Assembly: GCA_019828595.1 (NCBI GenBank)
Contig: JAHQRK010000012.1
Location: forward strand, 62,001-126,000
Direction: 5' to 3'
DNA length: 64,000 nucleotides
From: Aphanomyces cochlioides
Lineage: Eukaryota > Oomycota > Saprolegniomycetes > Saprolegniales > Verrucalvaceae
The notes beneath the pieces were generated by a model. The model searched no databases and was not told where the DNA came from. It was given only the letters and a program-made list of their open reading frames with translations. A program made the translations under genes and the position numbers. Shown piece after piece: positions 43,591-56,368 of this stretch; the stretch's first letter is position 1, and every line of letters begins with the position of its first letter.

Positions 43591-44184
43591 AAAGCAAGTG
43601 CATGGTGCAGGCCTAAGCCACCGGACTTCTTCGGCATGAATAGGATCTCCTTTTTGATCAAACGGAGGCCATGGACAGAGGAGGATGGGTTGATTTCTTC
43701 ACCATGCATAAATTGAAGCATGGCCTTGTCGATCTTTTTGGCCAGGTCTTTGTCGGCAGGGACAAAAGCCAGTTGGTACCATAACACAGGCAGACATATG
43801 CTGTGCAGGATAGTGACTTTTCCGGCCATGGTTCGAGCCTTGTAGAGCCACAAAGACAAGCGAGCCACAAACTTCTCAAACACGTAATTGAAACGTGCCA
43901 ATGGAGAAAGATTGGGCGCAACCAAGATACCAAGAGCCTTCACGGGACTGTCGGAAGTAACTTGTAGTGAGGCAAGGTTCCCATTCAACTGGCTGTAGGT
44001 CAGAATTTGGGTCTTGTCTACGTTGAGTCGGAAACCAGACTTGTCGCAAAAGGTTTGAACCAATGCAAGCTGCCGGTGGAGGCACGTCTCATTTGCCGCA
44101 TAGAGTTGCGAGTCGTCGGCAAAGTAACTCCCAGTGTGGTAGCGATCCCCACACTTGATGCCATAGTTGGAGTGTTGCCGTAGG
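43526..44184 (-). pseudogene. ORF2 fragment fused upstream of C8 ORF1
   Basis: Same piece as at 31988-32645 (about residues 706-924) but without the 2-nt deletion, so its ORF2 frame is open throughout. Confidence 0.88.
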
Positions 44185-47100
44185 TTAAATGAGTTGTATT
44201 AACCTTATTTTTGAGCAAAGGCCCTAATGACTTACTAATTTGTCTCGTACTGTATAAATAGAACTTGGAAAACAGAATATGGCAAAGTGGTCATTGAACA
44301 GGAGATGAAGTGGTGAGCCGTCAGCTCACTCATGAAACGACACTGTCAGGAATGGCGTGTTGACGTAACCAGGGGTCCGAAGATAGATGCTTGAGCACAT
44401 TGAATACCTTGGTGTATCCCTTCTTGAGAGGGAGATCAACCAGGAGCTGTTGTAGATGTAGCTTGATCAAAGAGGCAGCATGAATGGCAACTTCCATCGG
44501 ACTCTTCGCTGTGAGGTCGGGTCGAAAGGTGCGATCGGCACGTTGGAGCCATATTTGATAATACACGCAGGCTCGGACAATCGGCCAGATCTTCAGATAG
44601 CCACGGATGTAGTATCCATCGGACGGCTTGGGCGTCTCGTAGAACATTTCCAGACACGTTGACGGAAAGGAACACTCGAGCAGTCGCTGGATTGTCTTGA
44701 AGGAATACCAAACAGATTGACCATATCCACAAGAGAACAGGAAATGCTCGTACGTCTCATTGACACGACAGAAGACACACGTCGGCTTGGGGTCTTGGTA
44801 CTGAAACAGATATTGCATGGCGTTGGCGCGGAGAAGGGTCTTGAAAATGAACTCTCCATATCGAGGGAGAATGTGGTCGGGTTGGAGGAAGGCGGCAAGT
44901 TGGGTAAGGCGCTTGGGGTCTTCGTAAAAGTTGGATGGCAGGTTGAGATGCTTGGTAGGAAGAATGGACGAGCTGACAGCTGGAGAAGCTCTGATCTTAG
45001 CCGATTTCGAAGTCGCAAGCGCCAACAAGATCGGACTCGAGTCAGGGTGAATTATCCAGTGCCATTCCATCCATTCAGAGCTTGGCGTCGGCAAGTGGAA
45101 CACGGGAGCATCCTCTTCAGAAACAATCTCAAACAATCGTGATAACTTGGTCACCAAGATTGAGATCCATTGTTTCGTTGGAGGGACAAAATTGGCTTGG
45201 CGGCAGGCACGGTTGATTTTGTCGAACAAGATCGAAGCTGGCCAAACTCGCTGACACGGAGTCAACAAATGCGACAACTTCGTGATGTGAAGCGAAGCCA
45301 ATACATTGGCTTGGTCTTGCGTCGATGTAGAGCACTGATCGTATAGGTCTTCGAGTCCAGGCAGATACGAGTTGTGCCAAAGGGGAACATCCAAAGATGA
45401 GATGTGATTTGGACAGCCGTACGGAGTCCAGCGGGATTCAAACCAGCTACTCAATAAGGCTTTCCACATTGGAGTGATATTGGGATTCTTGTACAGTTGT
45501 CTGATGAATGCAGAAGAGCCATTTGCCAAGAGGAGATCTCGGGGGGAACCCCATGGATGAAAAGCCTTCTCGAGGAGAGTATAGCCCGGCGTAATCCAGG
45601 CGGACATGGCAGACTTGCGGGGTGGGGTGGTGATGGCTTGAATGCATCTGATCATGACACAGCGGTTGTGTTGTTGCCATAAAGCAAGTGCATGGTGCAG
45701 GCCTAAGCCACCGGACTTCTTCGGCATGAATATGATCTCCTTTTTGATCAAACGGAGGCCATGGACAGAGGAGGATGGGTTGATTTCTTCACCATGCATA
45801 AATTGAAGCATGGCCTTGTCGATCTTTTTGGCCAGGTCTTTGTCGGCAGGGACAAAAGCCAGTTGGTACCATAACACAGGCAGACATATGCTGTGCAGGA
45901 TAGTGACTTTTCCGGCCATGGTTCGAGCCTTGTAGAGCCACAAAGACAAGCGAGCCACAAACTTCTCAAACACGTAATTGAAACGTGCCAATGGAGAAAG
46001 ATTGGGCGCAACCAAGATACCAAGAGCCTTCACGGGACTGTCGGAAGTAACTTGTAGTGAGGCAAGGTTCCCATTCAACTGGCTGTAGGTCAGAATTTGG
46101 GTCTTGTCTACGTTGAGTCGGAAACCAGACTTGTCGCAAAAGGTTTGAACCAATGCAAGCTGCCGGTGGAGGCACGTCTCATTTGCCGCATAGAGTTGCG
46201 AGTCGTCGGCAAAGTAACTCCCAGTGTGGTAGCGATCCCCACACTTGATGCCATAGTTGGAGTGTTGCCGTAGGAGTTGGCACATCGGTTCCAAAGCGAT
46301 CACAAACAGAAGTGGCGACAGTGGATCACCTTGCAACACACCGCGTGAGATGTGAACTGGCTTGGACAAGAAGCCGTTCACCAAGATGCGAGACTTGCGG
46401 CCCGAGTACAGTACGCGAACCATGTCAACAAAGGTTTCGGGAAAGCCATAGTGACGGAGGACGCGGAGCAAGTACGCGTGGTCCACTCGATCAAAAGCTT
46501 TCTCAAAGTCAAGCAGTGCCACCATCGAGGACGGACTGTGTAGTTTGATGTGGTGCAGCATGTCATCCAGTCGTGCAATATTGGTTTGGATATTGCTTCG
46601 ACGGATAAAGCCTTGCTGGTCCGGGTGGATGATGTGTCGAATGTGGCGCTGGAGTCGATAAGCCAGAATACTCGTCAGGATTTTCACATCCGTGTTGAGT
46701 AGGCTAATGGGCCGATAGTTCTTGGCTTGTGACTTGGGGCCTTTCTTGTGCAGCAACACCAGCGTACTGACAAGTTGCATGGGAGTCAAGCGAGGGTGAG
46801 AATGGAGCTGGTGTGTGAATAGCAGCTCCAATACCAACGACCACTTGTGAGGTGCAAGTTTGAGGACTTCGAATGACAGAGCGTTGGGACCTGGCGCTGA
46901 GTTCGAACTGCTGTGTCGAATAGCATGATAGAACTCGTTGGCGCGCAAGGGAGCCGACAGCTCTTTCTGGGCTTGCTCTGGCAGTTGCTTGTGTCGAGTC
47001 AATGGGGTCAGAAATGACGACACTTCGTCTCCAGATCGCTGCACCTCGGGAGCTGCAAACAAGTCCTTGTAGTAGTCGACCAGGACGTCAGACATGCCTT

Positions 47101-47685
47101 GTTGATTGGAGACAACATTTCCATTGACATCCACCAACTCTTTGAAGACTGTCTTCTTCAAGGGGGTAGGGACAGGGGACATGAAGTGGAACTTGGACGA
47201 GCGCTCTGCTTTGTACAAGTGAAGTTGGAACGCCTGGTCTTGACGAAACTGCTTGTCTCGATCTTGCAGCTCGTGAATTTGCTTTTGAAGGTCTCGCACT
47301 CGATCCACCAGCACTGAATCTTGACGCATGTTGGGGACTTGCAAAAGCGAAGCGATCTCCACAGCTAACTTCTTCAACGGCAGACGTTGTTTCTCCAATC
47401 GTTGAGAATGGAATTCTTTGAGTTGGGAGCGGATATCATTGACCAGCATGTCGTAGGCCTTGGAGATATTGTGGAATGTTGGAGACTTGTCCAAAAATCG
47501 ATCCAGACATCCATGAACAATCTCGGCCGCTCGTGGTAGACGAAGTAGCCAAGTTGGAGCTTTCCATGATCCAGAGCCATGGCGCAATGTTTGACGCTTT
47601 GTGATGATACGACAAGCCACGTGGTCAGCCTGTGGAACGTGTGGCATGTGCGTCGCCTTCCAATGACGAAGACCCGCCAAGGTGG
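44185..47685 (-). mobile_element. LINE copy C9 (duplicate of C7)
   Basis: Same tail variant (TTGTCTCG), same ORF2 truncation (GGTGG) and the same private variants as C7. Confidence 0.95.
44330..47685 (-). CDS. ORF2, 5'-truncated, frame open (C9)
   Basis: About residues 237-1352, translating identically to C7 as far as I can compare: endonuclease lost apart from ADHV, reverse transcriptase and C-terminal finger intact. No native start codon. Shares NALSFEV and NRCVMIR with C7. Confidence 0.88.
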
Positions 47686-50600
47686 TTAAATGAGTTGTAT
47701 TAACCTTATTTTTGAGCAAAGGCCCTAATGACTTACTAATTTGCCTCGTACTGTATAAATAGAACTTGGAAAACAGAATATGGCAAAGTGGTCATTGAAC
47801 AGGAGATGAAGTGGTGAGCCGTCAGCTCACTCATGAAACGACACTGTCAGGAATGGCGTGTTGACGTAACCAGGGGTCCGAAGATAGATGCTTGAGCACA
47901 TTGAATACCTTGGTGTATCCCTTCTTGAGAGGGAGATCAACCAGGAGCTGTTGTAGATGTAGCTTGATCAAAGAGGCAGCATGAATGGCAACTTCCATCG
48001 GACTCTTCGCTGTGAGGTCGGGTCGAAAGGTGCGATCGGCACGTTGGAGCCATATTTGATAATACACGCAGGCTCGGACAATCGGCCAGATCTTCAGATA
48101 GCCACGGATGTAGTATCCATCGGACGGCTTGGGCGTCTCGTAGAACATTTCCAGACACGTGGACGGAAAGGAACACTCGAGCAGTCGCTGGATTGTCTTG
48201 AAGAAATACCAAACAGATTGACCATATCCACAAGAGAACAGGAAATGCTCGTACGTCTCATTGACACGACAGAAGACACACGTCGGCTTGGGGTCTTGGT
48301 ACTGAAACAGATATTGCATGGCGTTGGCGCGGAGAAGGGTCTTTAAAATGAACTCTCCATATCGAGGGAGAATGTGGTCGGGTTGGAGGAAGGCGGCAAG
48401 TTGGGTAAGGCGCTTGGGGTCTTCGTAAAAGTTGGATGGCAGGTTGAGATGCTTGGTAGGAAGAATGGACGAGCTGACAGCTGGAGAAGCTCTGATCTTA
48501 GCCGATTTCGAAGTCGCAAGCGCCAACAAGATCGGACTCGAGTCAGGGTGAATCATCCAGTGCCATTCCATCCATTCAGAGCTTGGCGTCGGCAAGTGGA
48601 ACACGGGAGCATCCTCTTCAGAAACAATCTCAAACAATCGTGATAACTTGGTCACCAAGATTGAGATCCATTGTTTCGTTGGAGGGACAAAATTGGCTTG
48701 GCGGCAGGCACGGTTGATTTTGTCGAACAAGATCGAAGCTGGCCAAACTCGCTGGCACGGAGTCAACAAATGCGACAACTTCGTGATGTGAAGCGAAGCC
48801 AATACATTGGCTTGGTCTTGCGTCGATGTAGAGCACTGATCGTATAGGTCTTCGAGTCCAGGCAGATACGAGTTGTGCCAAAGGGGAACATCCAAAGATG
48901 AGATGTGATTTGGACAGCCGTACGGAGTCCAGCGAGATTCAAACCAGCTACTCAATAAGGCTTTCCACATTGGAGTGATATTGGGATTCTTGTACAGTTG
49001 TCTGATGAATGCAGAAGTACCACTTGCCAAGAGGAGATCTCGGGGGGAACCCCATGGATGAAAAGCCTTCTCGAGGAGAGTATAGCCCGGCGTAATCCAG
49101 GCGGACATGGCAGACTTGCGGGGTGGGGTGGTGATGGCTTGAATGCATCTGATCATGACAGAGCGGTTGTGTTGTTGCCATAAAGCAAGTGCATGGTGCA
49201 GGCCTAAGCCACCGGACTTCTTCGGCATGAATAGGATCTCCTTTTTGATCAAACGGAGGCCATGGACAGAGGAGGATGGGTTGATTTCTTCACCATGCAT
49301 AAATTGAAGCATGGCCTTGTCGATCTTTTTGGCCAGGTCTTTGTCGGCAGGGACAAAAGCCAGTTGGTACCATAACACAGGCAGACATATGCTGTGCAGG
49401 ATAGTGACTTTTCCGGCCATGGTTCGAGCCTTGTAGAGCCACAAAGACAAGCGAGCCACAAACTTCTCAAACACGTAATTGAAACGTGCCAATGGAGAAA
49501 GATTGGGCGCAACCAAGATACCAAGAGCCTTCACGGGACTGTCGGAAGTAACTTGTAGTGAGGCAAGGTTCCCATTCAACTGGCTGTAGGTCAGAATTTG
49601 GGTCTTGTCTACGTTGAGTCGGAAACCAGACTTGTCGCAAAAGGTTTGAACCAATGCAAGCTGCCGGTGGAGGCACGTCTCATTTGCAGCATAGAGTTGC
49701 GAGTCGTCGGCAAAGTAACTCCCAGTGTGGTAGCGATCCCCACACTTGATGCCATAGTTGGAGTGTTGCCGTAGGAGTTGGCACATCGGTTCCAAAGCGA
49801 TCACAAACAGAAGTGGCGACAGTGGATCACCTTGCAACACACCGCGTGAGATGTGAACTGGCTTGGACAAGAAGCCGTTCACCAAGATGCGAGACTTGCG
49901 GCCCGAGTACAGTACGCGAACCATGTCAACAAAGGTTTCGGGAAAGCCATAGTGACGGAGGACGCGGAGCAAGTACGCGTGGTCCACTCGATCAAAAGCT
50001 TTCTCAAAGTCAAGCAGTGCCACCATCGAGGACGGACTGTGTAGTTTGATGTGGTGCAGCATGTCATCCAGTCGTGCAATATTGGTTTGGATATTGCTTC
50101 GACGGATAAAGCCTTGCTGGTCCGGGTGGATGATGTGTCGAATGTGGCGCTGGAGTCGATAAGCCAGAATACTCGTCAGGATTTTCACATCCGTGTTGAG
50201 TAGGCTAATGGGCCGATAGTTCTTGGCCTGTGACTTGGGGCCTTTCTTGTGCAGCAACACCAGCGTACTGACAAGTTGCATGGGAGTCAAGCGAGGGTGA
50301 GAATGGAGCTGGTGTGTGAATAGCAGCTCCAATACCAACGACCACTTGTGAGGTGCAAGTTTGAGGACTTCGAATGGCAGAGCGTTGGGACCTGGCGCTG
50401 AGTTCGAACTGCTGTGTCGAATAGCATGATAGAACTCGTTGGCGCGCAAGGGAGCCGACAGCTCTTTCTGGGCTTGCTCTGGCAGTTGCTTGTGTCGAGT
50501 CAATGGGGTCAGAAATGACGACACTTCGTCTCCAGATCGCTGCACCTCGGGAGCTGCAAACAAGTCCTTGTAGTAGTCGACCAGGACGTCAGACATGCCT

Positions 50601-51734
50601 TGTTGATTGGAGACAACATTTCCATTGACATCCACCAACTCTTTGAAGACTGTCTTCTTCAAGGGGGTAGGGACAGGGGACATGAAGTGGAACTTGGACG
50701 AGCGCTCTGCTTTGTACAAGTGAAGTTGGAACGCCTGGTCTTGACGAAACTGCTTGTCTCGATCTTGCAGCTCGTGAATTTGCTTTTGAAGGTCTCGCAC
50801 TCGATCCACCAGCACTGAATCTTGACGCATGTTGGGGACTTGCAAAAGCGAAGCGATCTCGACAGCTAACTTCTTCAACGGCAGACGTTGTTTCTCCAAT
50901 CGTTGAGAATGGAATTCTTTGAGTTGGGAGCGGATATCATTGACCAGCATGTCGTAGGCCATGGAGATATTGTGGAATGTTGGAGACTTGTCCAAAAATC
51001 GATCCAGACATCCATGAACAATCTCGGCCGCTCGTGGTAGACGAAGTAGCCAAGTTGGAGCTTTCCATGATCCAGAGCCATGGCGCAATGTTTGACGCTT
51101 TGTGATGATACGACAAGCCACGTGGTCAGCCTGTGGAACGTGTGGCATGTGCGTCGCCTTCCAATGACGAAGACCCGCCAAGGTGGACGAACAAAAGATG
51201 TAGTCAAGTCGGTTGGTGAGTGTGGGACTTGTGAAGGTTCTTGCCACGGGGTTTTGACGGCGAAACAGATCCACCAGAGACAAACTGTGCATCCATTGTT
51301 CCAGTTGAAGGGTGCCGGCCATGGTGGAGGTACTGGGTCTCAACGAATCCAAATCTTTGTTGAGAGTGCAGTTGAAATCTCCTCCAACAATGTGGAGCGC
51401 ATGTGGAGGAAAGTCGCGTGGCAATTCTTCGAAGTAACTTGCTCGTTCTTGGAAGGCTGCCGGCGCATATATATTGTGGAGAACGACTGTCAGTGGACCC
51501 AGAGTACATCGCACTTGTAGATAACGACCACGAAGCACTGGGTTGTCATGAGGGACTTGAGTGGCGTTCTTCAAAGGAGAGTGAGGATGTATCAACGTAG
51601 CCAGACCTCCAGTGGCTGGCGACGTGGATACTTCAGGGTAAATAGGCTCTTCAAAGAACAAAGAGCCTTCGTGGTTTGTGATGCGTTGCCAATGGAACGC
51701 AACACGGTCGTGGAGACTTGGCGTGCGGAAACGG
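47686..51734 (-). mobile_element. LINE copy C10 (4.05 kb, ORF2 lacking first ~52 residues)
   Basis: 3'UTR (47686-47830) plus almost all of ORF2, truncated at ACGG. Parent of the 3' part of C8. Confidence 0.95.
47831..51734 (-). CDS. ORF2, slightly 5'-truncated, frame open (C10)
   Basis: Starts at about residue 53, inside the QETRF endonuclease motif: the catalytic Glu is lost with the truncation while GGDFNC, RLDYIF and ADHV remain. The RT and finger are intact and there is no frameshift. Variants: LASGTSAF near 955, NISMAYD near 308 (shared with C3), GEFILKTL near 1180. Endonuclease activity should be gone, while RT activity is possible if the remnant is translated. Confidence 0.9.
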
Positions 51735-51879
51735 TTAAATGAGTTGTATTAACCTTATTTTTGAGCAAAGGCCCTAATGACTTACTAATTTGCCTCGTAC
51801 TGTATAAATAGAACTTGGAAAACAGAATATGGCAAAGTGGTCATTGAACAGGAGATGAAGTGGTGAGCCGTCAGCTCAC

Positions 51880-52105
51880 TCATGAAACGACACTGTCAGG
51901 AATGGCGTGTTGACGTAACCAGGGGTCCGAAGATAGATGGCGTGCGGAAACGGGTTTCTTGGATAAAGGAAACGTCGTGAACACTTGATAGTTTGTCGAG
52001 GATGTACCGATGACTGTTGGAGAAGCCATTGGTGTTGAGGGAGATGATTTGTGGGTCCCAGTCCACGAGTTCAGTTGGGACATCGGAGAAGTTGTTGTCA
52101 ATCAT
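51880..52105 (-). pseudogene. ORF2 remnant with ~3.8 kb internal deletion (C11)
   Basis: The last ~20 codons of ORF2 are joined at about 51938 to the first ~57 codons, with ATG shared at the join. All catalytic motifs except SLNTNG and QETRF are gone and the two ends are out of frame. The deletion could reflect a jump by the reverse transcriptase on its RNA or a later DNA deletion. Confidence 0.92.
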
Positions 52106-52183
52106 CACGAGTACAGATGAAAATGAGTAGAATGGAGGGGTCAGAGGGGAGGTTGAAATGGATTGAAGCAGGGGATAGAAGCC

Positions 52184-53271
52184 TTAGAGTTGATCGTCCT
52201 CCAAATCGAGGGGATCAATTTCGTCGGCGTTCATGGAGTGGTGAGCTTTGCTGCAGAGCTCGTCGATGTGGTAATTGTTGGTGATGCTTTTGAGCATCGA
52301 GATGGCCGACAAGACGGGAGCCGGCAAAGTGAACTTCTCGAGATTGTCGCTGAAGTTTTCGATCAAAGCAAACAGCGACCAGTCCGTCAAGCAGTTGGTG
52401 TCAGGCAATCTTGTTGCTTCTTGGTTCAATAGAACAGTCAGTGCCTCCGAGTTTGTGTAGAGGTCTGGGGCCCGATTTGAGAGGAATAAGTCAATCGTAG
52501 CAAGTGCAAAGAGGATGCGCTTGATCTCTGGTATGTCCGTGGTCAATTCTTCCAAGATTTCTGACGGGTGAATCTTGTATTGAGCCATGAAGTTGACGTG
52601 ATGTTTGTAGTTGTGAGGCTTGCCTTGAGCTTTTAACAAAGCCATCTTGCGCTCAATAGTCTTGGTTGCAACAAGTGACTGAAACAAACTGAGGTCTTCA
52701 TCTTGTGCGTACATAGCATGTGCAACGAGCTGAGGGTCATCTCGCAAAATGCGTTGACATTCGGTGATACTGCCTTCGACTTTCTTATCTCGAATGATCT
52801 TCTTCGCCAATTCGAGGTGGGCTGCAGCAGACTTGTTAAGTCGTTGTTTCTTCGCTTTGCCTTTGGTCTTTTTCGGGCGTGGCGTACTTGAATCTTCCAA
52901 TACAATTCGAGGCACTGCAAAGTCTTCAAACGAGAGTTCCACGTCGTCTTCTTCGAGGATATGAAAACGGTTGGATGTCGGCAGGGGATCCAAACGTGGG
53001 GACGAAGGCAAAGTACGTTTTGGAGCTGGTCCAGACCGGTAGCCCGTTACCAATTGAAGGTCCAGCGAGTTCTTGGGCTGCTCACTTGGTGGAGCAAGAG
53101 CGGGCGATTCGTTGGTAGACATTTCCACATCTTCTTGTTGTTTGTCTTGTCCATTGTTGTTAGGGGGATCGCTGTCACCAGACATATCGACATCAGAGCC
53201 ATGAGAAGGAGCTGTTGGCTGTGGTTGTTCATCTTGACGATCTCCAGATGCCTCAGTTGAGTCGGCCTCGG
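52184..53271 (-). pseudogene. ORF1 C-terminal part (C11)
   Basis: About residues 677-1036 (acidic linker, basic patch, C-terminal domain), frame open to the stop. It ends at GGCCTCG, where it meets the second ORF1 segment with little or no shared sequence. It has a few private changes (for example SSTPRPKK). Confidence 0.88.
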
Positions 53272-54362
53272 CGCTTGATCTCTGGTATGTCCGTGGTCAA
53301 TTCTTCCAAGATTTCTGACGGGTGAATCTTGTATTGAGCCATGAAGTTGACGTGATGTTTGTAGTTGTGAGGCTTGCCTTGAGCTTTTAACAAAGCCATC
53401 TTGCGCTCAATAGTCTTGGTTGCAACAAGTGACTGAAACAAACTGAGGTCTTCATCTTGTGCGTACATAGCATGTGCAACGAGCTGAGGATCATCTCGCA
53501 AAATGCGTTGACATTCGGTGATACTGCCTTCGACTTTCTTGTCTCGAATGATCTTCTTCGCCAATTCGAGGTGGGCTGCAGCAGACTTGTTAAGTCGTTG
53601 TTTCTTCGCTTTGCCTTTGGTCTTTTTCGGGCGTGGCGCACTTGAATCTTCCAATACAATTCGAGGCACTGCAAAGTCTTCAAACGAGAGTTCCACGTCG
53701 TCTTCTTCGAGGATATGAAAACGGTTGGATGTCGGCAGGGGATCCAAACGTGGGGACGAAGGCAAAGTACGTTTTGGAGCTGGTCCAGACCGGTAGCCCG
53801 TTACCAATTGAAGGTCCAGCGAGTTCTTGGGCTGCTCACTTGGTGGAGCAAGAGCGGGCGATTCGTTGGTAGACATTTCCACATCTTCTTGTTGTTTGTC
53901 TTGTCCATTGTTGTTAGGGGGATCGCTGTCACCAGACATATCGACATCAGAGCCATGAGAAGGAGCTGTTGGCTGTGGTTGTTCATCTTGACGATCTCCA
54001 GATGCCTCAGTTGAGTCGGCCTTGCCTTCCGCATTTGTTCCAGGGTCTTGATCATGATCGTCTCCATCAGGTTCAGGTTCTTTTTCTCCTGACGGAGGAG
54101 ATTTTGCCGCTGCCTTGGCCGCTTTTGCCTTCGCTTTTTCAGCCTTGGCCTCTGCACGTCGTGAAACAATCGACGGAGGCAATGTCTTGTTCAGAGCAGC
54201 GATCTTGTGCTGAAACACGACGACAAAAGGCTGACCCGACGGATCCGTAATGGTGATTTCGCGTAGTGCGTCGCCGGATTTTGGCACCAGCACTGCAGGA
54301 GGCGCAGACGACTTGAAAATGACTCTCAAATGCGGCGACTTGATGTTCTGACCAGCAGTAGG
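53272..54362 (-). pseudogene. Second ORF1 segment fused in C11
   Basis: About residues 563-926 of ORF1, same orientation, overlapping by ~250 residues with the region already present at 52184-53271. The 5' end at CAGTAGG abuts the C12 tail. It has no start and no stop of its own. Confidence 0.88.
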
Positions 54363-56368
54363 TTAAATGAGTTGTATTAACCTTATTTTTGAGCAAAGGC
54401 CCTAATGACTTACTAATTTGCCTCGTACTGTATAAATAGAACTTGGAAAACAGAATATGGCAAAGTGGTCATTGAACAGGAGATAAAGTGAGTGAGCCGT
54501 CAGCTCACTCATGAAACGACACTGTCAGGAATGGCGTGTTGACGTAACCAGGGGTCCGAAGATAGATGCTTGAGCACATTGAATACCTTGGTGTATCCCT
54601 TCTTGAGAGGGAGATCAACCAGGAGCTGTTGTAGATGTAGCTTGATCAAAGAGGCAGCATGAATGGCAACTTCCATCGGACTCTTCGCTGTGAGGTCGGG
54701 TCGAAAGGTGCGATCGGCACGTTGGAGCCATATTTGATAATACACGCAGGCTCGGACAATCGGCCAGATCTTCAGATAGCCACGGATGTAGTATCCATCG
54801 GACGGCTTGGGCGTCTCGTAGAACATTTCCAGACAAGTCGACGGAAAGGAACACTCGAGCAGTCGCTGGATTGTCTTGAAGAAATACCAAACAGATTGAC
54901 CATATCCACAAGAGAACAGGAAATGCTCGTACGTCTCATTGACACGACAGAAGACACACGTCGGCTTGGGGTCTTGGTACTGAAACAGATATTGCATGGC
55001 GTTGGCGCGGAGAAGGGTCTTGAAAATGAGCTCTCCATATCGAGGGAGAATGTGGTCGGGTTGGAGGAAGGCGGCAAGTTGGGTAAGGCGCTTGGGGTCT
55101 TCGTAAAAGTTGGATGGCAGGTTGAGATGCTTGGTAGGAAGAATGGACGAGCTGACAGCTGGAGAAGCTCTGATCTTAGCCGATTTCGAAGTCGCAAGCG
55201 CCAACAAGATCGGACTCGAGTCAGGGTGAATCATCCAGTGCCATTCCATCCATTCAGAGCTTGGCGTCGGCAAGTGGAACACGGGAGCATCCTCTTCAGA
55301 AACAATCTCAAACAATCGTGATAACTTGGTCACCAAGATTGAGATCCATTGTTTCGTTGGAGGGACAAAATTGGCTTGGCGGCAGGCACGGTTGATTTTG
55401 TCGAACAAGATCGAAGCTGGCCAAACTCGCTGACACGGAGTCAACAAATGCGACAACTTCGTGATGTGAAGCGAAGCCAATACATTGGCTTGGTCTTGCG
55501 TCGATGTAGAGCACTGATCGTATAGGTCTTCGAGTCCAGGCAGATACGAGTTGTGCCAAAGGGGAACATCCAAAGATGAGATGTGATTTGGACAGCCGTA
55601 CGGAGTCCAGCGGGATTCAAACCAGCTACTCAATAAGGCTTTCCACATTGGAGTGATATTGGGATTCTTGTACAGTTGTCTGATGAATGCAGAAGAGCCA
55701 TTTGCCAAGAGGAGATCGGGGGGAACCCCATGGATGAAAAGCCTTCTCGAGGAGAGTATAGCCCGGCGTAATCCAGGCGGACATGGCAGACTTGCGGGGT
55801 GGGGTGGTGATGGCTTGAATGCATCTGATCATGACAGAGCGGTTGTGTTGTTGCCATAAAGCAAGTGCATGGTGCAGGCCTAAGCCACCGGACTTCTTCG
55901 GCACGAATATGATCTCCTTTTTGATCAAACGGAGGCCATGGACAGAGGAGGATGGGTTGATTTCTTCACCATGCATAAATTGAAGCATGGCCTTGTCGAT
56001 CTTTTTGGCCAGGTCTTTGTCGGCAGGGACAAAAGCCAGTTGGTACCATAACACAGGCAGACATATGCTGTGCAGGATAGTGACTTTTCCGGCCATGGTT
56101 CGAGCCTTGTAGAGCCACAAAGACAAGCGAGCCACAAACTTCTCAAACACGTAATTGAAACGTGCCAATGGAGAAAGATTGGGCGCAACCAAGATACCAA
56201 GAGCCTTCACGGGACTGTCGGAAGTAACTTGTAGTGAGGCAAGGTTCCCATTCAACTGGCTGTAGGTCAGAATTTGGGTCTTGTCTACGTTGAGTCGGAA
56301 ACCAGACTTGTCGCAAAAGGTTTGAACCAATGCAAGCTGCCGGTGGAGGCACGTCTCATTTGCCGCAT
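54363..56368 (-). mobile_element. LINE copy C12, 3' part (minus strand)
   Basis: 3'UTR (54363-54508, with a 9-bp stem-loop at 54489-54511) and the ORF2 C-terminal part. At 56368 the orientation flips. Confidence 0.93.
54509..56368 (-). pseudogene. ORF2 C-terminal part, frameshifted (C12)
   Basis: About residues 733-1352, starting just after the FADD box, so no RT activity is possible. A 2-nt deletion at about 55718 (GAGATCGGGG where others have GAGATCTCGGGG) breaks the frame near residue 950. The C-terminal finger is intact in the downstream piece. Confidence 0.9.

Larger units (their letters stand above)
36147..44184 (-). mobile_element. LINE copy C8: mosaic of C10 (3' part) and C6 (5' part)
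   Basis: Same structure as C6, including the ORF1/ORF2-fragment fusion (43524-43526) and the GTAGG truncation. From 36147 to about 37696 it carries C10 variants; from about 38149 onward it carries C6 variants. This is the expected recombinant of an unequal exchange between C6 and C10. Confidence 0.94.
36147..47685 (-). repeat. Tandem repeat unit 2 (C8 + C9), 11.5 kb
   Basis: Second copy of the C6+C7 unit, directly adjacent to it. Confidence 0.93.
51735..54362 (-). mobile_element. LINE copy C11: internally deleted and self-rejoined
   Basis: 3'UTR (51735-51879), ORF2 reduced to its two ends, spacer, the C-terminal part of ORF1 to 53271, then a jump back to a second ORF1 segment (53272-54362), truncated at GTAGG. 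Confidence 0.92.
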
